In this document: piece by piece, positions 8,531 to 17,453 of the stretch
How positions within the stretch are numbered: the first letter of the stretch is position 1
Layout: the number at the start of each line of letters is the position of its first letter
Assembly: GCF_030287405.1 (NCBI RefSeq)
Contig: NZ_JASVVV010000006.1
Span: 62,001-126,000 of the forward strand
DNA length: 64,000 nucleotides
Origin: Halalkalicoccus sp. NIPERK01
GTDB taxonomy: Archaea; Halobacteriota; Halobacteria; Halobacteriales; Halalkalicoccaceae
Direction of reading: 5' to 3'
The notes under the pieces: model-generated
Seen by the model: only the letters and a program-made list of their open reading frames with translations
Databases searched by the model: none
Told to the model about the DNA's origin: nothing
Position numbers and translations under genes: made by a program

Positions 8531-9328
8531 ATGAACACGTATGACTCGTTTCGGGACCGAATCGATCCGCGGCGCGTCCCCATCGTCGTGCTCGTCACCT
8601 ACGTGATCGCGTTACTCGCATGGGCGGCACTCATCGGTCGCTGGCTCCCGATGCCCGGCGGGGAGATGAACGCACGGATGCACACGTCCGATCCGGGGGT
8701 GCCGGAGGCGATGGCGCTCTCGAACGGGATGACCGGTATCGTCCTGTACCTGCTCATGTGGGGCGTGATGATGATCGCGATGATGTACCCCTCGTCGGTC
8801 CCGCTCTTCCGGCTGTACTCCACAACGCTCGCGGGGACGACGACCGCGGGCAAAACGGCGCGGATCGGAGCGTTCATCGGAACGTACGCGCTCGTCTGGA
8901 CGCTGACCGGCATCGTGCCACTCGCCCTCAATCGGGTGGTGTCTGTCGCGACTCTCACGAATGCCCACGGCGGACTCCTGATGGGAGGGACGCTCCTACT
9001 CCTGTCGGGATACCAGCTCTCCCCGTACAAATACCGGTGTCTACGGTACTGCCGGTCGCCGCTCGGGTTCCTGATGGGGCACCACCGGCCGGGGGTCCGT
9101 GGTGCCGTCCGGATGAGCTGGCGGTTCAGCGTCTTCTGCGTCGGGTGCTGTTGGGCGCTGTTCGCGTTCATGGTGGTCGTGGGTTCGATGAACCTCATCT
9201 GGATGGCGCTCATTGCGGTGGCGCTCTCGCTCGAACGGACCGTCGCGTGGGGTGAGCAACTGGCACGTGCGGTCGGTGTCCTCGCTGGCACGGCTGGGAT
9301 CGCTCTCATCGCGATCTCGACGATATAG
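8531..9328 (+). CDS. DUF2182 integral membrane protein (predicted metal-binding)
   Basis: This is a 265-residue protein starting at MNTYDSFRDRID. It has about seven hydrophobic segments and the family features MMIAMMYPS (about residues 78-86) and a Met/Cys/His-rich C-terminal half. These include YRCLRYCRSP, MGHHRPG and FCVGCCWALF. DUF2182 is described as a predicted metal-binding membrane protein. Together with DUF1326 upstream it forms a conserved pair that may deliver or handle a thiophilic metal such as copper; that role is inference. Confidence 0.85.
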   Translation: MNTYDSFRDRIDPRRVPIVVLVTYVIALLAWAALIGRWLPMPGGEMNARMHTSDPGVPEAMALSNGMTGIVLYLLMWGVMMIAMMYPSSVPLFRLYSTTLAGTTTAGKTARIGAFIGTYALVWTLTGIVPLALNRVVSVATLTNAHGGLLMGGTLLLLSGYQLSPYKYRCLRYCRSPLGFLMGHHRPGVRGAVRMSWRFSVFCVGCCWALFAFMVVVGSMNLIWMALIAVALSLERTVAWGEQLARAVGVLAGTAGIALIAISTI

Positions 9329-9551
9329 AGCCGTTCTTCAACTAAATACGCGCCCTGTATACGGTACGTCACTTCCCTCGATCGCCGACGATTCCACCGA
9401 GACGTATCGTCCCGCTCTCCTCGACAATCCAAGCACGCCGGGTGTGGTATCTCTTCAGACGAGCGCGTGATTTAAAATGACACATGGGGATTCGGTAAAA
9501 ACGGTACGCGAGAGGTCACATCGGGATCGGAGTCCGACGATCACCTGCTCG

Positions 9552-10715
9552 TTACTCTCGGTACGCCTCGTGCTCTGGACCCCACTCGCTTCGCGGGAGC
9601 TCCTTCCAGAAGTAATCGCCGCGGGGTGGGATGTCGTCGGCGTCAGCCGGGTCGACCTCGTAGAGGTCACCGGACGCAAGACCCTCCAGAATCTCGGTCA
9701 TGACGTTGTTGATTACGGTGACGAGCCTCCCGTTCGATGCGTTGCCGAGCTGGGACGCCTGCCCGCGGAACTCGAAGAGGACGCTGCCACGTCCCCGGAC
9801 GCCGTGTGCATTCCGTGCGATGTTCGCAGTGGTCCCGCCGGGGTAGAGGTCCCACGTCGTATGACCGTAGCCCTCGGTTTGCTGGTAGGCGTACGCGGAG
9901 ATCTGTCGCGAGAGATTCACCGCGTCCTCAGGGGCTGCCTCGTTGAGCGGCCACCGGGTTGACGCGTTGACCATCTCGCAGTCCTCGTTGCGGTAGGTGA
10001 ACTGGTGGTGCCAGTCGGTGACGATGTCGGCGCCGACCTCATCCGCCTTGTCGAGCACCGCTTGGGTCTCCGGCGACGGGTTCTCGTCCGGAATCAGGTC
10101 GGGGTCGATGCCGTCGATATCGGCGAGGAGATCCGGATCGATGCCGAAGTAGTGCTGCCGGTTCGGGTCGACCGACCCACACTGATCCGGTCCGAAGTAC
10201 GGACCATCATGGCAGACGTCCTCTGGCCGTGCGTTCGCCCGTGTAGGCGTCTCGTTGTCGTCTGCCGGTGCCCAGCCATCGGGGTTGTGTCGCGGGACGA
10301 CGTGGAGCGTCAGTTCGTCGAGGACGTCATCGGTGCGGCGCCCGCCGGCGGCGAGCCACTGGAGAAGCCGCAGGACGGCCTCGGTCACGTGCTGCTCGTC
10401 GCCGTGTTGCTGGGTGACGTAGAAGACGTCGGTGTCGCCATCACCGGCGCGCATGTAGGGGATATCGCGGCCCTGCCACGTTTCGCCGATCGGCTCGTAC
10501 TCGAGGTCGCTCCGGGCGTCGAGTTGCTCGAGCGTCCCGTACAGCTCGTCGTTGCTCGTGAAAGCGTTGTAATTGATGGTCGCTGTTTCTGGGACGAACG
10601 GCCCACCTGGCTTGATGAAGTCGTCCGGACACTCCTGTGCTGCTACTCGCCCGGATGCGGCGATTCCCACTGCCGTAGCCCCGCCGATGCTTTTCAGTAC
10701 TTGTCGTTGTTTCAT
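9552..10715 (-). CDS. Secreted M14-family zinc carboxypeptidase-like protein
   Basis: The protein has 387 residues. The N-terminus MKQRQVLKSIGGATAVGIAA looks like an export signal ending in ASGRVAAQ, though the twin-arginine pair is imperfect (RQ). The M14 zinc ligands are visible in QQHGDEQHV (His104 and Glu107) and a later DWHHQF. The catalytic Glu is in LFEFRGQ near residue 325. An extra Asp/Pro-rich loop lies between about 150 and 220. It probably acts outside the cell on peptides. It is divergent from the orc1/cdc6 gene with a 363-base gap. Confidence 0.82.
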   Translation of the reverse strand: MKQRQVLKSIGGATAVGIAASGRVAAQECPDDFIKPGGPFVPETATINYNAFTSNDELYGTLEQLDARSDLEYEPIGETWQGRDIPYMRAGDGDTDVFYVTQQHGDEQHVTEAVLRLLQWLAAGGRRTDDVLDELTLHVVPRHNPDGWAPADDNETPTRANARPEDVCHDGPYFGPDQCGSVDPNRQHYFGIDPDLLADIDGIDPDLIPDENPSPETQAVLDKADEVGADIVTDWHHQFTYRNEDCEMVNASTRWPLNEAAPEDAVNLSRQISAYAYQQTEGYGHTTWDLYPGGTTANIARNAHGVRGRGSVLFEFRGQASQLGNASNGRLVTVINNVMTEILEGLASGDLYEVDPADADDIPPRGDYFWKELPRSEWGPEHEAYRE

Positions 10716-11078
10716 TATTCAAATTAACTCATATAGATAATGAATATTAGCTCTTATCATTGAAATAGCTGATAACGATCCGGGCAACGAATAGTCGAGT
10801 GGGCGTTCTACGTTTCGTCAGCGACGTACGTAACGAACAAACCACTACTCGTCAGCATCTACCTCGACGGCCCATTCGACGCTTTGTCACTCGCAGGGGG
10901 TTTCACCACGACCGTTCGTTCCACTTCCCTAGATAATTGCTATGACCGCAGATCTTCGCTGCCGGAGGTGATCGCGCACCAGTCCGGTCGGTTCCGGCGA
11001 CGATCGACCGGAAGCGATTTCGGCTTCGCAGACACATACACTCATAATTCGCCTGGATCCCATTCAACAAACGCACCA
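10716..11078. other. Divergent intergenic region upstream of orc1/cdc6
   Basis: This stretch between two divergent genes is A/T-rich at 10716-10770, which suits a promoter for the peptidase. I looked for origin recognition boxes because initiator genes of this family often sit beside an origin. I found no repeated G-run-containing element clear enough to call. No gene is seen. Confidence 0.4.
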
Positions 11079-12293
11079 ATGTCACGCTACGATGATCTCT
11101 TCGACGATGTGGCCGCGAATGACTCAGTGTTCGCCGACAAGAGCGTCCTCGATCCCTTATCGGAGCCGGACGAGATCGTTCCTCGGACCGACCAGGAACG
11201 GGCGTTAGCGACGACTCTAACGGGTGTCACCGAGGGCTATCTCCCGACGACCGTCTCGATCTACGGCCCGCCAGGGACCGGGAAGACGATCACGACGCGA
11301 CGGCTCTGCCGGGAGTTCGCCACCCGACAGAGCGACGTCGGTGTGGAGTACGTTAATCTCAAGGAGTGTCGGACGATCTTCAGCGCGGCCAACGAGATCC
11401 TGTTTGTCCTCGGCGGCGAGAAACGGGGTTCGTACGCCGGATTGGACGGCGTGTTCGAGGCGATCTGGGAACGGCTCGAGGCGTACCCCGAGTGGACGAT
11501 CCTGATTCTCGACGAGATCGACCACATCCAGCACGACGCGAACTACGATCCCAGCGACTTCTTCTATCGCTTGCTTCGGGGGGAGGGCAAGCTCACGCGG
11601 GATCTCAACCTCTCGGTGTTCCTGATCAGCAACGAGCTGTTGACGGTGGATCTGCGCCTCGACAGTCGGGTCGAGAGCGCGATGGGCGGCGAGGAGGTGT
11701 TCTTCCCACCCTATACCGAGGAAGAGTTACGCGCGATCGTCGGCGCCCGGATCGACCGGGCGTTCGTCGACGGTGTGTTGAGCGAGGCGGCGTTCGAGCG
11801 CGGTATTGAGGAGGCCGCCCAACGATGGGGTGACGCCCGGAAGACGCTCCGGCTGTTCCGCCAGGCCGGCGAGCGGGCGAACGAGCGCGGCCTTGAGCAG
11901 GTGACCGTCGACTGTCTCGTCGACAGCCTCGAGGGGACCGAACGCGAGACGACGGTGGCAAAACTGCAGAGCCTGCCGCTGCGCCATCTGGTCGTGTTGG
12001 CGGCGGCCGTGGGGACACGGGATTCCGAGGGGACGATCATCCAGCCGGTTCGGACCAGCCGGATCCACGACCGCCTGAACCAGGAATCGACGGCCGAGCG
12101 GTTCCGCTTGGGTGAAAGGGCGATCCAGGGGCTCGTCGGCGACCTCAAGACCATGGGGCTCGTCGAGACGTGGGTCGAGTCCAACGGGCGGGACGGGCGC
12201 GCGATGTACGTCGAGATGACGTTCGATCCCGAGTGGGTCGACGAGGCCCAGACTGCGGTCGCAAATGAACTGGTGTCGGCGAAGGAGCGATGA
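11079..12293 (+). CDS. Orc1/Cdc6-family replication initiator (AAA+ ATPase)
   Basis: The protein has 404 residues from MSRYDDLF. Walker A GPPGTGKT is at residues 63-70, Walker B LILDEID at 142-148, a sensor-1 region at ISNELL and an arginine-rich sensor-2 helix near GDARKTLRLFRQAG. The last 85 residues form the winged-helix DNA-binding domain. Haloarchaeal genomes carry many orc1/cdc6 genes; those on plasmids usually bind a local origin. An additional upstream reading of 65 codons in the same frame is not used, because MSRYDDLF matches the usual family start. Confidence 0.93.
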   Translation: MSRYDDLFDDVAANDSVFADKSVLDPLSEPDEIVPRTDQERALATTLTGVTEGYLPTTVSIYGPPGTGKTITTRRLCREFATRQSDVGVEYVNLKECRTIFSAANEILFVLGGEKRGSYAGLDGVFEAIWERLEAYPEWTILILDEIDHIQHDANYDPSDFFYRLLRGEGKLTRDLNLSVFLISNELLTVDLRLDSRVESAMGGEEVFFPPYTEEELRAIVGARIDRAFVDGVLSEAAFERGIEEAAQRWGDARKTLRLFRQAGERANERGLEQVTVDCLVDSLEGTERETTVAKLQSLPLRHLVVLAAAVGTRDSEGTIIQPVRTSRIHDRLNQESTAERFRLGERAIQGLVGDLKTMGLVETWVESNGRDGRAMYVEMTFDPEWVDEAQTAVANELVSAKER

Positions 12294-13304
12294 TAGCTGG
12301 ATCGCCCAGTGAAGTCCGATATCGATCGTGGTCGCCATACGAAAACGGAGACTCGAGTTCGAGCGCGTATGCCACGAGGACAACTGTTCGTCGAGTCGCG
12401 TTCCATCCCTTGTCGTTGATCACCCATAGAACAGCAGCAGCGCAGACACGAGACCACTCGACTCGTTCGAGTTCGAGTGTCGACGATTCGACGCGAAGTA
12501 TCCATCGTCATTCATCACCAACCTGCCTGGACGCGTCTGTGGCTTGCCGCGCGGTAGCGAGGGTGGTCCCGGACGGACGATCGCATGCGGGTGCGAGCCC
12601 ACGAGGACAGTCTCCCGGCGAATCGGTGCGGTCGTGGCTCGGTCAGCCGGACGACAACTCGAAGAGCGGATCGCTTCGAACCGATGCAGCCTCCGAACCC
12701 GTACCTCGGGCTGGATTCGGCGTTCATGACTCCCATGTCCCTTCTTGGCGAAGCCCGAACGGCCGGCATCTAACAGGTAGTCATCGACCGCGTAGCGGGT
12801 TCGAATCGACCACCGACTCGGTCGAGTCGATAATCGATCAACAGCTATACGGCGTTGAACCTTCCGATAGCGTTCGATACCAACATACGGTCCGAACGGC
12901 TGCTGCGTGATGATGCTCGACGGCTGAGTACACACCCCGATCGGAGATCGTGCAGTCGGCCAGAATCGACCAGGTCGATAAGCGTCGCTATTCGGACGGT
13001 CTCTCGCTGAGCGATGCTAGCTGGGCGACGAACGATCCACATCCGGTTCGCGAACTCGAAATTGGGGTGATCGATACCGAAACCGAGTCGAGGAGGTGGA
13101 TCGGACGATCGATCCACGACGACGCGATGGTCGACTCTACAGGGGTATCTGCAGTCCGGATCAGGGATTCAGACGGCGTGCCTCCGACCGCTACTTACTG
13201 GCGCCTGTTCACTTTCACCACGCTACCCTATCATTTATATTTATCCACGGTAAATAATAATTGAGAACCGCCACCGAACGATCTACCGTCACGACCCTCC
13301 AACC
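12294..13304. other. About 1 kb downstream of orc1/cdc6 with no gene recognised
   Basis: Open readings on both strands here are Arg/Ser-rich and lack starts, motifs and the acidic composition of real neighbours. I see no clear origin boxes. The final 100 bases become A/T-rich and contain the promoter for the next gene pair. Confidence 0.4.
13232..13246 (+). promoter_or_regulatory. TATA box for the two-gene module at 13305
   Basis: The sequence catttatatttatcc stands out from the GC-rich surroundings. It would give a transcript start near 13265-13270 and a leader of about 35-40 bases before the ATG at 13305. Confidence 0.5.
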
Positions 13305-13586
13305 ATGTCATCTCAATCACTAGACGACCCAGAAGAATCGGAAATCGATCGCGAAGGAGTTCTCTCGATACTCGAGGAAGCCATCTACGACGTTCGTAAC
13401 CGGACGAAGGAACGGGAGGTCGAAACGCTCGATGACGAGCAGATGCTGATCAATTGGTACCGAACGCTCGGTATCCTCAGCGGGCAGTATCGCATGCTCC
13501 AGAAGGACGCCGATATTGACGCGATGGAGGAGAATATCGAGCTGTTGCGCGTGGCCGCCGACCAAGGAGACAGGGGGGGACGGTGA
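13305..13586 (+). CDS. Small acidic helical protein of unknown function
   Basis: The protein has 93 residues and is very rich in Glu and Asp. It is predicted mostly helical, with the segment EDEQMLINWYRTLGIL-like (about residues 46-60: DEQMLINWYRTLGIL) in the middle. I do not recognise a family. Its stop overlaps the start of the following gene by four bases (ATGA), so the two are translated together. Similar small acidic proteins ahead of larger unknown proteins occur in haloarchaeal plasmids and proviruses, which fits the nearby initiator gene; that link is inference. Confidence 0.7.
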   Translation: MSSQSLDDPEESEIDREGVLSILEEAIYDVRNRTKEREVETLDDEQMLINWYRTLGILSGQYRMLQKDADIDAMEENIELLRVAADQGDRGGR

Positions 13587-14281
13587 TGAGCAAGCGTACT
13601 CTCGAACGCTGGATTGACGAACTGAACGACGACATCCTCGGTGATCTCGACCCCGGTGAATGGAGCCAGATCGTGCTGCAAGCGCAGGCGGCTGATAACG
13701 AACACTGGATCGATCGACTCGTCGAAACCTGTCCGCGATCCACCTACAGAGCGACTGAGAGGGCGTTCACCGATCGGGCGAGGTTGGCTCAGCGGATCGC
13801 CCGTCACGCGGTCTACGAACTCCATACGACGTATCTCCGCTACGCATTCACGCGGAACAAACAGTATTACATCGTGAACCTCGGTCATGAGCGCGATGAA
13901 GTGCCGTCAGACGAGGAATTCGAACGGATATACGAGGTGTTCGCTGAGTTACAGACGGTGTTCGCCAAACTCTACATCAGCTACCACGTACACCGACGGT
14001 TCGCAACCGAGGTCATCGGCGTCGATCTCGAAACATGGCTGGCCATCCATTACGAAGGGGCTACTGTCTCCGCGATCGTCGCGGACACGGTCGACGATCG
14101 GTCAAATATCGAACACGCCGAATCGTACTTCAACAGGCTGCTTGAGGCATATGGCGACACTCTCGACGCGGACCAGATACCACACGACGATCAGCGGGTG
14201 ACGCTCAATGACGTAGCTGGGTTGCACTACGAGCGGTTAGCATCGATTTGGGAGGAGGCTATTACGGAGCTCCCGAACTGA
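13583..14281 (+). CDS. Helical protein of unknown function, partner of the 13305 gene
   Basis: This 232-residue, mostly helical protein overlaps the previous stop by four bases. Notable features are a LERWIDELNDDILG start, a central His/Tyr-rich stretch (HAVYELHTTYLRYAF, then KQYYIVNLGHERDE) and an acidic C-terminal third. There is no signal peptide, membrane segment or nucleotide-binding motif. A second ATG one codon on (MSKRTLER) is an equal choice. Unknown family; the tight coupling says it works with the small acidic protein. Confidence 0.72.
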   Translation: MMSKRTLERWIDELNDDILGDLDPGEWSQIVLQAQAADNEHWIDRLVETCPRSTYRATERAFTDRARLAQRIARHAVYELHTTYLRYAFTRNKQYYIVNLGHERDEVPSDEEFERIYEVFAELQTVFAKLYISYHVHRRFATEVIGVDLETWLAIHYEGATVSAIVADTVDDRSNIEHAESYFNRLLEAYGDTLDADQIPHDDQRVTLNDVAGLHYERLASIWEEAITELPN

Positions 14282-14576
14282 GAGCGGAACACCGGTAGGG
14301 GAGTACGCCTCGAGACCTCGACTCATCTTGTTCAACAGTTCCCCGACTCGCCATCAGGTGGACTGACGATCACGATTCGGTCATCCCTATTGCCAGTTTA
14401 CGCACACTAAATCGTTCTTTGGCTGCTAGTTGGCATACCAGTCGTTCGCCACGAGTATCACGGGTACAATCAGAATAAGCTAACGTCGATCCATACTGCT
14501 ATACTGACTGGAAGGCCGAGAGGAGTCCCGTGACGGCTCCAACGGATCACTCGCGAAGCCCGTTGAAACCGATGGC

Positions 14577-15233
14577 TCACTCGAGGTCGGTGCGTTCGAA
14601 CCGTCTCTCGCCGGTTCGCTCGTGACCGTCCGCGAGGGCGGCGGACAACAGTGCGTGCTCCGCTTTCCGGAGGTGTTCGTGGAGGGTGGCACGGCTGATT
14701 CCCAGTTCCTCGGCGAGCCCCTCGTTCGTGATTTCGCGCGGCCAGTCGTAGTAGCCACGCGCGAGCGCTTCGGTGACGACTTCGCGCTGGCGGTCGGTCA
14801 GCGGCGAGTCCGCGCCGGCTCTGAACTCCTCGAGCTTCCCGAGCGTGACCGTGCCGAATGTGCCCAGATCGTCGATGATGGCCTTGAGGTCCTCACGCCG
14901 GAACGCGAGGACGTTGTACTCCCGCTGCCGACCCGAAACGGTGTTCGATCGCCGGAGCGTGCCGTGGTTCCGATAGATGGCCGAGTACGCGCCACAGGAC
15001 GGCTTGGTGACGAGCAGGTTCCCGTCGTCGAGGCGCTTGACGTGTTCGACGTGATCGGCGGCTTCGAGTTCCGATTGGAAGGTATCGGTATGGCGGCCCG
15101 AACGGAGGACGAACGTCACGAGCCCGTTCTGGACCTCTTCGATCTCGATCGGGACCGGACCGTCGACGTCCGCCGTGAGTCGCCGGAGGATACAGTCCCG
15201 GTGTTGGGTGAAGTGGACCGTCGCGAGAAACAT
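14577..15233 (-). CDS. HTH_10 (bacterio-opsin-activator type) transcription regulator
   Basis: The protein has 218 residues from MFLATVHFTQH. The last 55 residues are the HTH_10 domain: LTDRQREVVTEALARGYYDW, then AEELGISRATLHEHLRKAE. The N-terminal 150 residues form the haloarchaeal ligand-sensing half seen in such regulators. A long in-frame extension upstream exists but runs antisense to the hydantoinase gene and lacks credible composition. Divergent from the hydantoinase operon with 156 bases between, it very likely controls it. Confidence 0.85.
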   Translation of the reverse strand: MFLATVHFTQHRDCILRRLTADVDGPVPIEIEEVQNGLVTFVLRSGRHTDTFQSELEAADHVEHVKRLDDGNLLVTKPSCGAYSAIYRNHGTLRRSNTVSGRQREYNVLAFRREDLKAIIDDLGTFGTVTLGKLEEFRAGADSPLTDRQREVVTEALARGYYDWPREITNEGLAEELGISRATLHEHLRKAEHALLSAALADGHERTGERRFERTDLE

Positions 15234-15310
15234 CCTGGCGACCTGTGCCAACGCGACCCACGGTGAAAAACGTAGCTGCTCGGCCCGGTCGATGACGCCG
15301 TCACCGGGGC

Positions 15311-15340
15311 GTTGGTATATAAACAACCAACAGCTGTTGG
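15311..15340 (+). promoter_or_regulatory. Hydantoinase-operon promoter with palindromic operator
   Basis: A TATA box (gtatataaac, 15315-15324) lies inside a set of repeated half-sites: GTTGG (15311-15315), CCAAC (15327-15331) and GTTGG (15336-15340). The last two form the perfect 14-base palindrome ccaacagctgttgg at 15327-15340. Such a layout, with repeats flanking and overlapping the TATA element between a regulator gene and its divergent target, is what an autoregulated operator looks like. The binding protein is presumably the HTH_10 regulator. Confidence 0.6.
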
Positions 15341-15389
15341 GGGAATCCTTACTCGCCACTACGGTGTCTCCCGTACTGTACGATAGCAC

Positions 15390-17453
15390 ATGACACATAA
15401 TCTCGGCGTCGACGTCGGCGGGACGTTCACCGACGTGATCGTCTTCGACGAGACGACGCACGAACTCACGATCGACAAGGTCCTCTCGACGCCGGCGAAC
15501 CCCTCGGAGGGGGTTCTTCGCGGCGTTGAGGAGGCGACCGAAAAGGCCGGGACGTCGGTCGCCGAACTCGATCTCCTGTTTCACGGCACGACGGTCGTGA
15601 CGAACATGCTCCTCGAGGAGACCGGTGCCCGGGTCGGACTCGTCACGACGGCGGGCCACGAGGACGTCCTCCACCTGGCGCGGGCGTGGACGCCCGGCCC
15701 GCTGTACGGCTGGATGGACATGGAGAAGCCGGCGCCGCTCGCCGATCTGGTGGACACGCGGGGCGTCGCCGGCCGGATCAGCTCGCCGGACGGCGAGGAG
15801 GCCGAACCGCTCGACGAGGCCGCGGTCCGGGAGGCAGTTCGGGACCTCGACGCGGCCGGCGTCGAGTCGGTGACCGTCGCGCTGTTGAACGCCTATCTCA
15901 ACCCCGCACACGAACGGCGGGTACGGGAGATCGTTGCCGAGGAAGCCCCGGAGCTCCCGGTGTCGATCTCCGCGGAGATCGTCCCCGAATACGGCGAGTA
16001 CGAACGGACCCTCACGACGGTCATCAACGACTACGCCCGGCCGACGGTGATCGGGTATCTCGACGACCTCGACGAGTCGCTCTCGGCGGCCGGCTCCGAG
16101 GCCACGATGAACGTCGTCCGCTCCGACGGCGGGTTGATGAGCTCCGGGGCCGCAAAAGAGCGGCCCGTCGAACTCGCGCTCTCGGGGCCCAGTGGTGGTG
16201 TCGTCGGGGCGGCGACCATCGCCTCGACGAAGGGCGTTCCCGACGTTCTGACCCTGGACATGGGCGGGACCTCGACGGACGTCTCGCTCGTCGAGGACGG
16301 GGCACCCGGGACGACGCGCCAGACGAAGGTCGGGTATCGGGAGTTCAAGTCCCGCTCGGTCGACGTCAATACCGTGGGAGCCGGTGGCGGCTCGATCGCG
16401 CGCGTCCAGCTCAACGGCTCGCTGCAGGTCGGCCCCGAGAGCGCCGGCGCCGATCCCGGCCCGGCGTGTTACGGCCAAGGCGGCGAGGAACCGACCGTCA
16501 CCGACGCGAACGTCGTTTTGGGTCGGATTCCGCCCTCCGTCCAACTCGGCGGACGAATGGCGTTGGACAGGGAGGCCGCGCGGGATGCGGTCGCGACGAT
16601 CGCGGACGAACGCGGGACGACCGTCGAGGAGGCCGCACAGGCGATCCTCGACATCGTCAACGAGAACATGCACGGCGCGCTCCGGGTTGTCTCGGTCGAA
16701 CGCGGCTACGATCCCCGCGAGTTCGGGCTGGTCGCCTTCGGCGGTGCCGGACCGATGCACGCCAACGCGCTGGCGGCCGTGATGGACACCTACCCCCTGA
16801 TCGTCCCGCCGGGGCCGGGCGTCATGTCCGCCTTCGGCTTTCTCACCTCCGACATCCAAAACGAGTTCTCGGAGACGTATCTCGAGACCGACGAGGACGT
16901 CGCGGGGGCCGACGTCGCCGAAGCGTTGGGCTCGCTCGAAGCCGAGGCGAGCGAGTGGCTCGCCTCCGAGGGCGTCGACGAAGCGGACCACGCCTTCGAG
17001 TACGTCGCCGACTGCCGGTACTTCCGTCAGGACATCCAGATGTCGATCCCGATCACCCTCGAGAACCTCCGGAGCGAGTCCGGGCTCGCGGAGATCAAGG
17101 ACGATTTCGAGGCGCGTCACGACCGCCAGTTCGGGTTCTCGCTCGATGCGCCCCTTGAGATCGCGACCCTCCGGGTGATCGGCAAAGGAAGGCTTCAGGG
17201 CGTGACGATCGAGGAACGTTCCCTTACTGACGCCGATCCGAGCGGTGCCGAACTCGACTCACACGAGGTGTACTTCGACGGCGAGTACTACGACACGTCG
17301 GTCTACGACCGCGCCGAGTTGCGACCGGGTAACGAACTCACCGGGCCGGCCATCGTTACGGACGACGACTCGACGGTCGTCGTCCAGCCGGATCAGGCCG
17401 CGACCATCGACCGCTATGGCAACATCGAGATCAACCGAGGTGCAGGACAATGA
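15390..17453 (+). CDS. hyuA: Hydantoinase/oxoprolinase family protein, subunit A
   Basis: The protein has 687 residues. The N-terminus has the actin-like ATP-binding signature GVDVGGTFTDVIV and then FHGTTVVTNMLLE, both diagnostic of HyuA/N-methylhydantoinase A/oxoprolinase. A later block with GPSGGVVGA, LDMGGTSTDVSLV and GAGGGSIA completes the domain. The family performs ATP-dependent ring opening (5-oxoproline, N-methylhydantoin) or carboxylation (acetone, acetophenone). Subunit B follows with a four-base overlap. Which substrate is used is not decided by sequence; the downstream amidase hints at a carbamoyl product. Confidence 0.92.
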   Translation: MTHNLGVDVGGTFTDVIVFDETTHELTIDKVLSTPANPSEGVLRGVEEATEKAGTSVAELDLLFHGTTVVTNMLLEETGARVGLVTTAGHEDVLHLARAWTPGPLYGWMDMEKPAPLADLVDTRGVAGRISSPDGEEAEPLDEAAVREAVRDLDAAGVESVTVALLNAYLNPAHERRVREIVAEEAPELPVSISAEIVPEYGEYERTLTTVINDYARPTVIGYLDDLDESLSAAGSEATMNVVRSDGGLMSSGAAKERPVELALSGPSGGVVGAATIASTKGVPDVLTLDMGGTSTDVSLVEDGAPGTTRQTKVGYREFKSRSVDVNTVGAGGGSIARVQLNGSLQVGPESAGADPGPACYGQGGEEPTVTDANVVLGRIPPSVQLGGRMALDREAARDAVATIADERGTTVEEAAQAILDIVNENMHGALRVVSVERGYDPREFGLVAFGGAGPMHANALAAVMDTYPLIVPPGPGVMSAFGFLTSDIQNEFSETYLETDEDVAGADVAEALGSLEAEASEWLASEGVDEADHAFEYVADCRYFRQDIQMSIPITLENLRSESGLAEIKDDFEARHDRQFGFSLDAPLEIATLRVIGKGRLQGVTIEERSLTDADPSGAELDSHEVYFDGEYYDTSVYDRAELRPGNELTGPAIVTDDDSTVVVQPDQAATIDRYGNIEINRGAGQ

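Noticed and set aside
10716-11078. Origin recognition boxes upstream of orc1/cdc6
   Set aside because: I looked for G-run-containing repeats in both orientations and found only one weak partial match (gggggtttcac), not a repeated element.
15234-17120. Long N-terminal extension of the HTH_10 regulator frame (total 847 codons) antisense to hyuA
   Set aside because: The extension is a GC-rich shadow of the hydantoinase gene; length, start and composition fit a regulator beginning at 15233.
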